A stretch of DNA of 64,000 nucleotides from positions 1,364,001 through 1,428,000 of the forward strand of contig OZ025784.1 of the NCBI GenBank assembly GCA_964019425.1, given 5' to 3'. A program made the translations under genes and the position numbers. Below, one piece after another: positions 8,530 through 20,211 of the stretch. The stretch is from Flectonema sp. DT1601 (taxonomy: Eukaryota; Euglenozoa; Diplonemea; Diplonemida; Diplonemidae). Numbering within the stretch: position 1 is the first letter of the stretch; each line of letters begins with the position of its first letter. The notes under the pieces are model-generated. The model searched no databases, was not told the origin of the DNA, and saw nothing but the letters and a program-made list of their open reading frames with translations.

Positions 8530-9463
8530 ATTAGAAGAGCGCATAGGACATCTTAACCAAACCTAAGAGTTGGATGGATGAAGCAGCCATGATGCACTAT
8601 TCGAGATACTCGGCGGCGGAACAGCAATGTGGTGATGATAAAAAGTGTTTGCGGAGGGAAGAAACACGAAGCAGATTATGCGTTAATAAAGAATAATGTT
8701 GGTACGTACCTTTAGTGGTATTCCCATGAAAGGAAATAAGTTGTGGAAAATATGAATCTTGCCTACATACACATTTATATTGATGTATATATTTGTTACC
8801 TTCTTGTTTAGTTTTATTCTGTACATCCCCGTTTACTCTTCAGTTTTTCACTACTTTTAAGTGTGGTATTGGTTAGTGGGTTTGTTCACTTTCTCATCCC
8901 TCAACTCCCGATGCTACCTGTTATGTTTTGTTACTATTTACATTTATTTTTCCTTCACGCAGGCATACACAACTATAGATAAGGTGGGGCAAGATGAATC
9001 AAAAGCGATCTCGAGGTCTGTGAGAATGTATCTTGAGCCTGACTTGCAGTGCACGTAGTTTCTGCTGATCTACAAAGATCTACGCAGCCACTTTGTAAAA
9101 GTAGACTCAGAAAATGCGGCTTTAAAAAAACTGCCTCTCTCTTCTACTCACTTGGCACTAGAACACTGTGGTACAGATTATATTCCTCTCCAAATAGGAC
9201 TTAGCTTCTGCTTGTTGTGTAGCAACCTGACTCAGTCTTTCCTTCTACTAACGACTGTCCTAAGACGTTATTCTCATGTACAAGTCGCTAGAGTTGACTG
9301 GTTCTCCATCACCGATGTCTGAAAGTTATTCAGAATCATGTCTCTCCCGGGGTTCTGTTTGAGCAAATGAGCTCAGAACCTAGCGATGGCCGACACCATT
9401 CATTTCGATAAATGTTCATCTTGACTCATACTTCATTCTACAGTAGCACGCCAACAACAAAAC
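8530..9463. other. Intergenic region with possible gene remains
   Basis: No intact gene is present. The + strand at 8621-8700 (ending A-D-Y-A-L-I-K-N-N-V) and at 8963-9056 (A-Y-T-T-I-D-K-V-G-Q-D-E-S-K) reads like protein. The second stretch follows a good acceptor (TTCACGCAG, ending 8962). I could not join them in phase, so they may be decayed downstream parts of the 7147 gene. The rest is AT-rich. A T-rich tract ending in CAG at 9441-9443 leads into the next gene. Confidence 0.4.
9442..9443 (+). promoter_or_regulatory. Probable trans-splice acceptor for CSN1
   Basis: The sequence CTTCATTCTACAG ends 20 bases before the CSN1 ATG. It is pyrimidine-rich, unlike the A-rich acceptors of the internal introns. 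Confidence 0.45.
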
Positions 9464-10765
9464 ATGACCGAACAATTAGACATTGAGCAGTTCATATCTC
9501 AGTATGGTGACGGTGGTATTAAGGTAGCGAGGCTATTGCACATCGTTGATGTTGCAACGGCACCCGAAAAGCGTGGGGAAGCTGCCATGCTTGCTATTGC
9601 AGAACTAAAGAGGACGCTGAGGATTACAAAGTATAAAGAAACGTTAAAAACATTGAGACAAAATAACGTTCTTGATATCGCAGAGGACGAAGCTTGGATT
9701 GCAAACGCAACGCAAGAGATTCAGCGAACACAAATAATCTTAGAAACAGAGTTTGGGTCTGCGAAAACGAAAGTTAAGAAAAATGAAACTCGGGAGGCCC
9801 TACGCAAGTTAGGTGAATTCTACTGCAATAGAGGTGATCTACAACAGTCAATAAAACATTATATGAAAATGAGAGACTACAGTTCTTCTCCTCAAGAAAT
9901 CCTTGACATGTGTCTTGAGGTCATTTCTGTGAGTTTCGAAAACAAGTCTTGGACAATAGTTAACCAACATTGCACCAGAGCCGAACAAACAAAAGTCTCA
10001 ACTGGACTTTCTTTAGGAAAAGTGAAGGTGGCTCAGGCTCTAAACGCGTTAGACAAAAAGCTTTATGAGGTAAGCGCCAGGAGACTACTTGAAGTTCCTG
10101 CTGAGATTGGAAATAAATTTAATCAGGTTTTACCAGCAGCTGATATTGCTACCTTTGCTAGTCTCTGTGCGCTTGCTACGTTCGATAGGAAAAACATAAA
10201 ATTGCTGTTGTTGGATAACACGGCTTTCAGACCTTTTTTGGATCTTGTCCCAACGCTTACTGACATTGTAAAAGACTTTTGTAACTCACGGTATTCTTGT
10301 TTAAAGGTTCTTGATAATATGAGAGAAGTGGTATGTATTTGTTTATCAATTATTACACAGTGTTAAAAAATGAGAAACAAAACAAAAATAACACAGCTCA
10401 ATCTAAACGTTTTTCTTCATTCTCATATACCAACACTTCTCGAAATGATTTGGCAACGGGCCCTGAAACAGTACACTAGTCCTTATACTACTATAGACTT
10501 GAATAAGATGGCTTCAGCCTTTAATACTAGCATACCGTTATTAGAAAGGTCGCTTGCACAACTTATCGTTGATGGTCAGTTGTCTGCAAGAATAAATTCA
10601 GAAACTAAAACTCTTCATGCTAGAGTGAGTAACCAATGTCAAGCAACCTACGAACGTGCATTGACTTCTGGTAGAGCATTTCTTGCGGAAACTGAAGAGC
10701 AGCTTCGCAGAATCAGTATGCTGCAACACGATTTTGAGTACAAGGTACGTATTTATGTTATTTAG
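9464..10765 (+). CDS. CSN1: COP9 signalosome subunit 1
   Basis: Two exons, 9464-10330 and 10397-10765, give 411 residues; the 66-bp intron is GTATGT to ACACAG in phase 0. CSN1 is a scaffold of the COP9 signalosome, which removes NEDD8 from cullins and so tunes ubiquitin ligases in nucleus and cytosol. Residues 60-190 form the helical RPN7-type repeats (R-E-A-L-R-K-L-G-E-F-Y; a tetratricopeptide-like pattern around L-Q-Q-S-I-K-H-Y). The PCI domain follows, with R-A-L-K-Q-Y-T-S-P-Y and M-A-S-A-F-N-T-S-I, which match the CSN1 winged-helix region (human M-A-A-A-F-N-T). The C-terminus aligns with the CSN1 helix bundle, so I keep the stop at 10765 and do not use the GTACGT at 10744. It is shorter than human CSN1 (about 490-530). 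RPN7 is the alternative paralogue but fits less well. Confidence 0.85.
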
Positions 10766-11505
10766 CTGTTCGATGTTTGCGCTGAATGGTCATCGAAATC
10801 TCAATTACTGTGCTACTTAAATATTACTTTCGAACATCTCTTTTATCACAAGGGTGACTATTCACCGTATCGAATTTCTTATCGAAGCTGAGAGTTGCTA
10901 CTTTTCGATAGAAAACGATACTCGGCTTACTTGTACCTTAGTTGTATATTTAAGCAAGTAGAATGCTAATTATAAGGGGAAAGGAAGGTCAACGTGGATT
11001 CCCCTATGGATAACTACCGTGCCCAGCTGTGGGCTGGATTTTAGTATTTGAAACAGACTTAAATAAACAAACAGGAAAAACGCGAAGAAATCCCGCCTTC
11101 CCTAATGTAATCATGTTGAGTAGTTACAATTACACTCTGAGGCATCTGTATTCACATGCTGTATTGACTAGTTCAGTTATGAACTCTAATAATGGCTTTG
11201 CTCAACTGAAGTGTGTTAAGTTGCCAATTTTCTCATTCGTCCGCAACGAGAATAAGACAAAGGATGAAAAAAAAACCAATTAGCACTATTGTTATAAAAA
11301 AAAACACTACATGTGTTGGAATTATGGAGTAGGGGCTTGATACTTACCGTGCAATAATAAAAAAAAAGTGCCAAAAAAGTTCCAGGCACAAAAAGTGTCC
11401 TTACAAGGAAGTAGAACGACCCCTCACCTCTAGCCCGACGGTGGTGTTAACTGATTTTTTGTGAACAATTTTTTTTTCCATGTTTTTGTTGGAAAATTTA
11501 ACTTT
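10766..11505. other. Intergenic region, no clear gene
   Basis: About 740 bp between CSN1 and the next gene. An 84-codon frame at 11029-11283 has no recognisable features and looks incidental. The stretch near 11019-11037 can fold (CCCAGC with GGGCTGG). Pyrimidine-rich sequence at about 11417-11432 (CCTCACCTCTAG) may serve as acceptor for the next gene. Confidence 0.5.
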
Positions 11506-12453
11506 ATGACTATTTCTCGTAATCCAGTTCTAATATTGAAAGGGGAAGAGCAGGTAGTTGGAAGCTCAGAAACTGATGTCGCAATGCCGTTCTTAAATGT
11601 TAAGATTCCTCACGGACTACCTGTTGGAAAAGAAACCATCATTTGGCAAGTAGACTGGCGACGAGCATTAGGATCCGAAGATCAAATTATGAGATTACAA
11701 AAAGCAACTGGTGCTGTCAGTGACTTTGGGGGTAAAGGAGGTTTTGAGTTGAAAAATGACATCGGAGTTGTACTAAATCTCGAAATGACACCTGTTGAAT
11801 TAAATCTTGAAAAACATGGTACCATTAAACTAACATTGCACGCAAAGAGACCACCGCCATTACAAATTATAAGAGAAAGCATAACCGAGGAAGCTATTTG
11901 GAAACCAAAAGCTATATCTGAATTACTCGAAACTTCTGGTAGGATTCCTGACTGGAGGGACAGAATACGAAAGAGATCCGATCCAACACAATCAACATTC
12001 ATAGAGACAAAAGAACTAGATCCTCACTTTGGACTTCTATCTTTAAATAAAGATCATAAATATAATGATGTGTTGGGAACTGAGTTGGGGACTGCTGATA
12101 GGAAACTTACAACTTTAGAAACCCAAAATAACTACTACCTTGAAAAGATTTCCCGAAGACCACCTGTTTCTCACACACCTGACAATCAAATGAATAACGT
12201 GACAGACATGCCTAGCTGTCAAGTAGTGTCTTTAGATCACGTTCCTGGATTTCAATTGGGTGATATGGTTGAAGCGATAGCTGTAGAGCAAGACTTGTCG
12301 TTAAATGGACGACATGGAACAGTCGTGGGTTGCGAAATGGTTGGAATGATTCTCCACGTTGAAATAGACTTTGGAGTACTTGGTAAACGATTAGTAATGA
12401 CAAAGTATCTCCAAAACTTAACAGAAATAGGAATAGCAGACCCGGCTGACTAA
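11506..12453 (+). CDS. Conserved-looking protein of unknown function
   Basis: A 315-residue intronless frame. I start at the ATG at 11506 (M-T-I-S-R-N-P-V-L-I) because the open frame upstream begins without an ATG and is poly-T-coded. There is no signal peptide or membrane segment. Residues 20-125 are beta-rich (F-L-N-V-K-I-P-H-G-L-P-V-G). The middle is polar and probably disordered. The last 60 residues (G-D-M-V-E-A-I-A-V, N-G-R-H-G-T-V-V-G-C, L-H-V-E-I-D-F-G-V-L-G-K-R-L-V) look like a small SH3-like or KOW-like barrel, with the N-G-R-x-G-T-V-V turn typical of such folds. No family was recognised. The gene ends 101 bp before the next ATG. Confidence 0.7.
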   Translation: MTISRNPVLILKGEEQVVGSSETDVAMPFLNVKIPHGLPVGKETIIWQVDWRRALGSEDQIMRLQKATGAVSDFGGKGGFELKNDIGVVLNLEMTPVELNLEKHGTIKLTLHAKRPPPLQIIRESITEEAIWKPKAISELLETSGRIPDWRDRIRKRSDPTQSTFIETKELDPHFGLLSLNKDHKYNDVLGTELGTADRKLTTLETQNNYYLEKISRRPPVSHTPDNQMNNVTDMPSCQVVSLDHVPGFQLGDMVEAIAVEQDLSLNGRHGTVVGCEMVGMILHVEIDFGVLGKRLVMTKYLQNLTEIGIADPAD

Positions 12454-12554
12454 AAAAAAACGTTACAATTTTATGCTACGATGGCATGTAAAAAAAAAGA
12501 GAATTCTTATTGTTCTAATAAATCACATTTTATTGTCCTCACCCCACAGAGCAG

Positions 12555-15500
12555 ATGCTGAACAGCGCGGTAATCAGGTCCCTCTCATTCCACAAAGGGT
12601 CGGAAGAGACTGAATTGAAGGCAGAAGAGGAAGAAGAAGATGTAGACGATGAAGATGAAGAAGAAGAGGAAACACCACTGAATCAACACGGACGATTGTG
12701 GGCAGTTGAGTATGCAGAACCTTCTGCTGCTGAGTTGGTATTTCGCAAGAATTTGGGAGGTTCATCTGCAACGAGTTTATCAATCGGAGTTTATTTATGG
12801 GCCTGCGCTCCTGCTGAAGACTGGAGTGAAGTACAAAGTGTGATATCAAGACTCGATGCTTTACTGGTTACAATGTTAATTGGAATGTGCACTGCAAGTC
12901 CAGTCTTTGCACTACACATACCTGTTTGTGTTGCATTGGATTTAAATGAGAAAGGTATCGCTCCTCACACTATTGGTTTACTGCTAGCGACGTCACATGC
13001 TGTCGGGATACTGTCAGCTCCTATCAGTGCCTATTTAATAAATAATAATAAAGGAGGGGCTAACAAACCTCTGGCTCTTAAAATTGTCTCTGTATCTGTC
13101 TTCCTAACATCAGCAGGAGCTGCACTATTCGCTTACGGAATGCGTGGAGATAAAATGGATGTTGATACTGGTAGCAGGTATCTAATGCTATTCATTTCTA
13201 GGGTTCTAACAGGAGCTGGATACTTCACACTGGAACCATGCATTGCGGGTATGTTAGCTAGATGGACAGGTAGACAACCACATATGTTGAGTGCCATGTT
13301 ATATATTTCAGATATGCTTCAGTTTTTACTAACAGCAGTGACGTTTACTGCATTGCCGTCAGTGGCTAGTCGTCAGAATTTACCGCATGCTCTGTGGGGG
13401 GCTTTTTGGCTTCCATCATTTGTTTCAGTAGCTGGTATTGTATTATATTACGGGTACTGTAGAATGCATAAAGACCATCTTTATAGGGACACGTCATCTG
13501 TTGAGTCAACGCTTGAGTCTCTTGGTTTAAATCATCAACCTCATTTCAAAAAAATATCACCACAAGCCTGGCTCCAACTAACTGCTGTTTTCTTTACCTA
13601 CAGCGCTCTTCCGGCGTTGGCTAATTTCTTCCCTTTGATAATTCATAAATGCGCAATTGTTGGTAATGAGGCTGCAGGACGTTTTGGTGCATGTGTGTAT
13701 GTCGCAGCCGGTGTCTGCTGTGCCCTAATTAAAGGATTAGATGCAATGCCACACAAAGTTAGTTTACAGGGCGGATTAGCATTGGCTTCTGTTGGAATTG
13801 CGTTGAGTTTCACTCAAAAAAGAGTATGGGGAAATCAAGCAACCATGGCAATAGTTTTGGTATCAGCAGGTATACTACTAAGAGTAATGCAGGGAGTCAC
13901 CGTTGTTAATTTAAACATACTGATCCCAACTGGATGGGATAGCATTGGGTTCATACTACACAATACATTCAGACATTTGGGAGCCATATCATTATTCACG
14001 GTGATGACTTATTCGATCGATACAAATATCGATAATATGGACGACATTCAATCTGGATTATTACCGTTGATGATATTTCTTGGTATAGGAACCCTATCGA
14101 GTATTCTCTTAGCGTGTTATGATAAAAGAGTTGCGGGTCTTATTCATCTTAATTGCGATGATTCTATTGCTGAAAAAGAAAAGAGAGAAAAGGAATCTGG
14201 TCATGTCAACCCTTGTCCAACTATATGCGTCAAGCGTACTCACAGAGCATCTTGGGAAGCTGACAGTAAATCAATTTCATGTAAATTATGTACATCGAAG
14301 TTCTCATTCTCAACACGAAGACATCACTGCAGGGCATGTGGTGGTGTTTTCTGTCGTAATTGCACTGCCCATCGTGTTCCGTTACCACAATATGGAATTT
14401 CTTGTCTAATGCGGGTATGCAGTACTTGCTATGTTCGTTTTGCTGAAGAAAGAAATACTCTTCAGGTTACCAACAAAACATCTTCTGGTGAACAACGAAA
14501 AACTTCTGACGGGACTGGTTCAACATTCTTACAAAACAGAACAATAACTGGTGAGTCAATGGAAGATAATTTACACCACGAGTATGCTTGTAGCTTAAAG
14601 TGCAGACAGTGTGATCCAATGAGTAGACTCCCAATGTCTCAGTTTATCGATTTTGAAGAACTAAAAGCCGATTCTTGGGTAGAAATAGCCCACGGAGCCT
14701 TTGGTAGAGTCTACCGATGTGAATTCGATCGAGTTCTTGAACATGTCGCTGTTAAAGAGTTACGTGATCAGCGTACTAAGTCAGGAGATAAAGATGAAAG
14801 ACTACAGGTATTTGTTGATGAAATATGCTGCTTGAATCACCTTCGTTACGAACATATTCTAACGTTTTATGGATGGAGTAAGAATGAAGATAAGATTTAC
14901 ATGGTCACTGCTTTGTGTGTTGGTAAACTTTCAGCCAAACTCCGAGGTTCGTTTCCCATCAACGAGTATCTCGACATTGCTCTGAGGATTGCTAGAGCGT
15001 TGTTGTTTATTCATTCCGAGGGAGTTGTTCATCAGGATGTCGCAAGTAGAAATATATTAATGACTACATCAGGTGATGCTAAATTAGCTGATCTCGGATT
15101 ATGTGCTCCAGTCGGTAGCGCTGCTCCAGTTGTTCCTGTTTTGTGGTCTCCTCCTGAAGCACTTTCTATCCCAAACTCTCAAAGACGAGCAGCAAACTCT
15201 TTCGATGTTTGGTCATTTGGTGTTCTACTTTGGGAAATGCTTTCTGTTCCATTGCAATGTCCGTATTTTTGGTTACTTCCTGAAACTGATTTTGATAGAA
15301 GCAAATTCCTTCAAAAGGCAAAGGGTCAGATTGTTGCCTGTTCTCTCCTTCCAAAACCACCTGGTCGGAATTATTCAACTATCGTATGGGAGAGTGTTAT
15401 TACAAAGTGTTGGGTGATATCACCTGAAGAAAGACCAACTATGAGAGAGGTCGTTGACTCTCTTAGAAACCTCCTCGATAAGGTTCCAGAAATGGAGTTT

Positions 15501-15605
15501 GATAAAGATGACGGACAGTCTAACTCACAAGACGGTACTTATCCATCAGATGTTGCAGCTGGTCAATACTCTGCTCCGACTGAAGGATATTATGAAGATG
15601 ATTGA
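12555..15605 (+). CDS. Transporter-like, FYVE and protein-kinase fusion
   Basis: A single 1016-residue frame with no intron; CCTCACCCCACAG just upstream (AG at 12548-12549) supports this start. Residues 15-45 are very acidic. Residues 95-540 are strongly hydrophobic with about 12 predicted membrane spans and loop patterns like a major facilitator transporter (A-P-I-S-A-Y-L-I; S-R-V-L-T-G-A-G-Y-F). Residues 560-640 are a full FYVE finger: W-E-A-D, then C-K-L-C, R-R-H-H-C-R-A-C-G, F-C-R-N-C and R-V-C. FYVE fingers bind PI3P on endosomes. Residues 700-975 are a protein kinase with G-A-F-G-R-V-Y, V-A-V-K, H-Q-D-V-A-S-R-N-I-L, D-L-G in place of DFG, and P-P-E. The catalytic Lys, Asp and Asn are kept; the HRD arginine is Gln, as in non-RD kinases. 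The N-x-L region resembles TK/TKL kinases. The likely site is the endosomal or vacuolar membrane. The substrate is unknown. Transporter family assignment is tentative. Confidence 0.85.
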   Translation: MLNSAVIRSLSFHKGSEETELKAEEEEEDVDDEDEEEEETPLNQHGRLWAVEYAEPSAAELVFRKNLGGSSATSLSIGVYLWACAPAEDWSEVQSVISRLDALLVTMLIGMCTASPVFALHIPVCVALDLNEKGIAPHTIGLLLATSHAVGILSAPISAYLINNNKGGANKPLALKIVSVSVFLTSAGAALFAYGMRGDKMDVDTGSRYLMLFISRVLTGAGYFTLEPCIAGMLARWTGRQPHMLSAMLYISDMLQFLLTAVTFTALPSVASRQNLPHALWGAFWLPSFVSVAGIVLYYGYCRMHKDHLYRDTSSVESTLESLGLNHQPHFKKISPQAWLQLTAVFFTYSALPALANFFPLIIHKCAIVGNEAAGRFGACVYVAAGVCCALIKGLDAMPHKVSLQGGLALASVGIALSFTQKRVWGNQATMAIVLVSAGILLRVMQGVTVVNLNILIPTGWDSIGFILHNTFRHLGAISLFTVMTYSIDTNIDNMDDIQSGLLPLMIFLGIGTLSSILLACYDKRVAGLIHLNCDDSIAEKEKREKESGHVNPCPTICVKRTHRASWEADSKSISCKLCTSKFSFSTRRHHCRACGGVFCRNCTAHRVPLPQYGISCLMRVCSTCYVRFAEERNTLQVTNKTSSGEQRKTSDGTGSTFLQNRTITGESMEDNLHHEYACSLKCRQCDPMSRLPMSQFIDFEELKADSWVEIAHGAFGRVYRCEFDRVLEHVAVKELRDQRTKSGDKDERLQVFVDEICCLNHLRYEHILTFYGWSKNEDKIYMVTALCVGKLSAKLRGSFPINEYLDIALRIARALLFIHSEGVVHQDVASRNILMTTSGDAKLADLGLCAPVGSAAPVVPVLWSPPEALSIPNSQRRAANSFDVWSFGVLLWEMLSVPLQCPYFWLLPETDFDRSKFLQKAKGQIVACSLLPKPPGRNYSTIVWESVITKCWVISPEERPTMREVVDSLRNLLDKVPEMEFDKDDGQSNSQDGTYPSDVAAGQYSAPTEGYYEDD

Positions 15606-16877
15606 AAAGTAAAGACCCCTCCTTCTCCTCCTCCTCCTCATCCGTTAACTCCAATCATTCTGCTTGCTCAATATTTTTCAGTTCTGAATATTTTGGTTTG
15701 TTATTTTTAAGAGTTAGTTTTGTATATTCTTTTCTTTTATTTTTGTCTGGGATGGTACTCCATTACGTACTTCCCGTAGTATCAGACAGAGTTTACTGTT
15801 TCGACATCATGACATAAACTAGGGGGAATATTTCCCTTTTTTTACATCAAACATAAGAAGCTGTTGATAAGTTATTTATCCGAGCGCTTATAACAATTTT
15901 TTTTCGATATTTGATTTAACGCTTCTATTCGTTCAACAACTCTTTGTTTGGATAAGATTGCCTTTATTTATCAATACGTCATGGCAACTTAAGGGGCTTG
16001 ATGAGGGTCTTTTTCCCCCACTGGGAACGGGAGACTGTGCGGACAAAATTAGCAAAAAAAAAAAAACGGCGGCTAGTCCTCTCCTGGTGTGCTCTTTGCT
16101 CGCCCTTTTTTTAATCTTGGAGCGGCATGACCGAAGACAATCTTTCTTTTCCCTCTTTTATTTCCAATCCCGTAGCCCCCCGGGAAGTTTAATTATAGTG
16201 ACTAGCCATGAAGGGCATTCGATTTATATTATGACAGCTAGGAGGGTGTGGATTGTAGCGAGGGAATGAACTAGCTGTTGACTGTAAATGCGGTTTATCG
16301 CGTTTCCTTTTTGTTTTAGGTCTGTTGTTAGTGATAAGGTGTGCTATGTTAAATATTTCACAACGTGTTTCGACATCTTGAACTACTTTTAATACAGTTT
16401 TCGTATTATCAAATACCAATATATACGGCTATTGACGAAGGTCGCCCTTCCCTTCCTTTCTGGTGTTTCGTTTTTCTAGTTGCGTTTTCAATACAATAAA
16501 AATTATTAATTAAGTACTCATGAGTTTTATAAAAAACTGTTACGGTAACATAGGCAAGTGGCGTTCAACTTCACGTGGCCTCCAGTGGTATTATTTATTT
16601 ATTTGCCATTGGTCAATTGTTCCTTTTTGAGCTTCTTAATAATATAGTATCAAAATTATCCCCTACTTGAAAACTGTTTTTTTTGTGTGATGTTCTTTTT
16701 TTTCCCCCTGCCATCCCTCCCGTGTGTTTAAAGAACAATTTTTGTTAGCGACGTGGAAGTTTTTTTTTTTTTGATATGGCGTTTGTTTGTTTCTTATGAA
16801 GGCCATTTATGAATAAAAAAATAAAGAACGACGATTTTCTTATTTATTTTATTTTAATTCTTTTAAAAAAGGTAACC
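15606..16877. other. Intergenic region, no gene seen
   Basis: About 1.27 kb of AT-rich sequence with T-runs. Frames of 70-100 codons on both strands lack protein character. A T-rich tract followed by TTCTTATGAAG ends near 16801, a possible trans-splice acceptor for the next gene. Confidence 0.6.
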
Positions 16878-19800
16878 ATGATTGGTGACAACTTTAATAC
16901 ATCATCGTCATCATCATCATCATGGACAGAATGGTGGGACCCTCCTAATCCTGCTACTCGAGCAGGAGAAGCCAGAGTAAAACAATACGTTGGATGGATC
17001 AATGGACTGGGTGCTGTTTATTTAGAGACCGCATCTGATATAACAAAACCTGAACTTCTAAAAGAGTTAATCGAATACTTAGTACCTGATTGTGTACTAC
17101 CTCGTGAAGACCACACATGTCATGCACCTCGACGATGTAAAGATGGAACTATCCTTGACGACGAAAGCAGTCTGCTCGAAGACTGCATGATGGTTGTTTG
17201 GGAAAAAGGTGGAGCACCTCCCCGCCATGCTACTGAAGACCTGTACAGTATATCAGACATTCAAAGAGCCAGACCTCCAGCTATTGCTACATTACTTCAT
17301 GGGTTATTCAAAACTTTCGTATTGTCAGAAGTTGTCCCAAAACTGTTTGATATGATCCTGTGGTACAACAAAGTACTCTCACCGTATTATAAAGAACTTT
17401 CTAAAGTTGCTAAACTACTAACAACATCGAATGAAGTAACCTGTACTGAATTAATAGATACTCTTTTTGATGAGTTCTATGACTGCTCCGTATGGCTCTG
17501 TGCCTTTCACAGTCATTGCCAACCAGCTTACGTACTTGACGTCTGTACTGTTTATTGGAAAGCTGATTCTGGAAAGCCGACTGAATTACTTGCGAATGCC
17601 GGTTTTACATTTTCTTTATTCGAACAATACGGAATTGTACCGCTGTACTCATTAAGAGAATATATTAAAAGTCCACATGCTGAATTTGTCATCTTACAGG
17701 CATTCGTAATCTGGCAGGTGCTTCAAAGCTACACATGTTTAAGTGAAGTTAATCTGCGTGCTTTAACTTTTTTAGATCAAAGCTCGCTGTTCAGAGCTGC
17801 TAGGATAGCTGAAGATAAAAAAGCAAAACAAAAACAACGCGAACATGAAATTGCTGTTGAACATCAAAAAACTCAATTAGTGAGATGTGAATCACCACAC
17901 AGGTCTACCTATTTGGGCGTCTTAAGACAACAAGCAAGTCTGGATAAGGAGGAGTGCGATTTGAAATATCAACCGCCACCGGTTGGAAGCTTTCAAAGTG
18001 TTTCTCCGAGACAGTCAACTACACCAGAAGACAATCAAAGTTTAAATAAAATAACAAAAAACTCAATTAGTGAGAATGTCACTAAGATGTTGCAGGTAAT
18101 GGTTAATGAACGTCAAAATGAACTTTTGCAATTACCAATTTCAGATCGGAGTCGGAAAATTGTAAATTCCATTCAATCGGATGCGACGAAGAAAAGAAGA
18201 TCTGTCAGCAAACCTCGTAAAATATCATCTCCACCAACAACAAGTGTTCAGACTATTACTCAAGGAAGACAACCTCGGTGGAGGGGACCATCAGCTAAGA
18301 TGATGAACTCTAATGAAATTACTCGCCTTGAATTGTTGAAGAAATCGCGTGCTATTCCAAAGCTATCTCGAACATCATCAACACCAACACCAACACCAAG
18401 ATCTAAGAGTGGTGTTAACCGTGAACAGGTAAAGAGAGAACGGAATCGTTTACAGGGAAGGCAACCTACTCAAAAAAATCAGAAACCTGCCCATCGACCA
18501 ATTCCAAAACTTCGAACCAGTCCAATCCCACCAGAGACTCCACAAAGAACTGAAGTAAGCCCACCGAGTTGGAAGGATCAAAATGATATTAGTGAAGTTC
18601 TTAATAAAATGATTACTTACGATAGATCTCCTGCTCATAGATCTAATCTTTTTAATGAATCGAGTCCTGGAGGAGGTATCTTTTCACCCTTTGCTCAAGA
18701 CTCGATTATTAACACAAAACAATTATCCGCATCTCCCAGATCAGTTAGTGTAACTTCCACAGCTACTCGTGAAGCTCGTAGTGTAACACCTCACTTGGTT
18801 TCTGCTACTGTTCAACCAGCTAATGTTGATATGTATGCAGGTAATTCTGTTGTGAGAACTTCTGGTTCTTATGAAAATATATATCCGACGAATACAACTA
18901 CCGCTACAGTCACCTCTCCAGCTAGTGATATTTATAATAGTTCTGGTTACAATAATCCTTTACAAGCTAAACAGAACCCGTCTTCATTTGGACAGCAGCA
19001 GCCTCTTAATTCTCAACTGAGTGCACCTGGAAGTGGTGGTGAAGAAATAATGTTGTCGTCGACCGAATACGGACAACAACAACACCAACGACAGCAGCAG
19101 CAACACCAACAACAACAACAACAACACTATGAACCAGCAGCACTACCAGAACCATATATTGATAGTCCTAGAGGTTTACCTTTGAGTTCCTTAATACAGC
19201 CTGCTAGTGGTTTTGATAAATCAGAATACCAACAAGATAAGCGAGTCAGTGTTTTGAATCCTCGCAGTGAATCTCCATCGTCAGCTCAGTTAGAAAGCAC
19301 ACAACAGTTGGGTAAGTCTGGCACTCCGTCAGAAGTAACAACAGTGCCGGGAATCAACTGTCAGCCGTTGCCTTCAAATAGTTCGTTTTCGGTATCTGCT
19401 TGGTCGGGGTCTCCTCTTAATCTCGCATCAGTTAAAACACAGAATCTTGAAAACAGTAAACACTCCTACTTCTCAACACCAATTACTGAAGGTCCAATTT
19501 TAGCAGCTACAGCTGATTCTTCATTTCCTCGAGAAGTTCCTTCTTGGCAATTATCTGATCAGCAATTAGAGGGAGTTCTTGTTGCTGATTTGGAATCTGT
19601 TAGAAGGAAGGTATGTCTTGACTATTCCTTACTTTGTAAAGGAAATTAAAAGTCGAATAAACAAAACAAAACAAACACAAACAGGTTGGATCAACATCAC
19701 CTACGTCTCCTTTAAAGCAATCAAGTTCTCTTGAATATCAGCCAGTCGGTACTTCAACACGACGAGTCTTTTTATCACCAGATCAGAGTCCTACACTTGA

Positions 19801-19999
19801 AATTTCTGAAGTTGACCGATCACCGTCCCCGAGACAAGTTCCTCCATTTGTACAATCAGGTAAGTAATACTGTCTGTTATTAACGAGACACACTGAACAG
19901 TCAAAATTATAAAAGAAACATAACAAAACAGGAACAACACTATTGGATTTATTCGAGAGCTGTAAAGATGACGCGCAATCATACCGTCATCACGGATGA
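16878..19999 (+). CDS. Large protein with a calponin-homology-like N-terminus
   Basis: Three exons, 16878-19610, 19685-19859 and 19932-19999, give 991 residues; both introns start GTA(T/A)G and end in ACAAACAG or AAAACAG. I start at M-I-G-D-N because the upstream in-frame codons are poly-A/T noise. Residues 35-80 (V-K-Q-Y-V-G-W-I-N-G-L, L-L-K-E-L-I-E-Y-L-V-P) resemble the first helices of a calponin-homology domain, and a helical region extends to about 300. From 310 on the chain is low-complexity: basic Ser/Pro-rich (R-S-V-S-K-P-R-K-I-S-S-P-P), with Gln/His runs near 735-755. A structured start and a long disordered tail suggest a cytoskeletal or flagellar protein. The family call is weak; the gene itself is secure. 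Last residues: L-L-D-L-F-E-S-C-K-D-D. Confidence 0.75.
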
Positions 20000-20175
20000 C
20001 TTTAATACTACACAGCGACAAGAGGAGGTTTATTTTTATTCCCTTGCGATTTCTTTCCCTTTTTTTATTATTTTTTTTTTTTTAGTTAGTAGTATTGTAT
20101 CTATGAGTTCAGGTTTACGGAATGTGTGTGTTAGATGACATCTCCTGTAGAGAAACCTAAATAGTGTAGATTCCG

Positions 20176-20211
<36 letters not shown>

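Noticed and set aside
10744-10766. GTACGT at the end of CSN1 as an intron donor with acceptor TTATTTAG
   Set aside because: The intron would be only about 21 bases, and the unspliced end aligns better with the CSN1 C-terminus.
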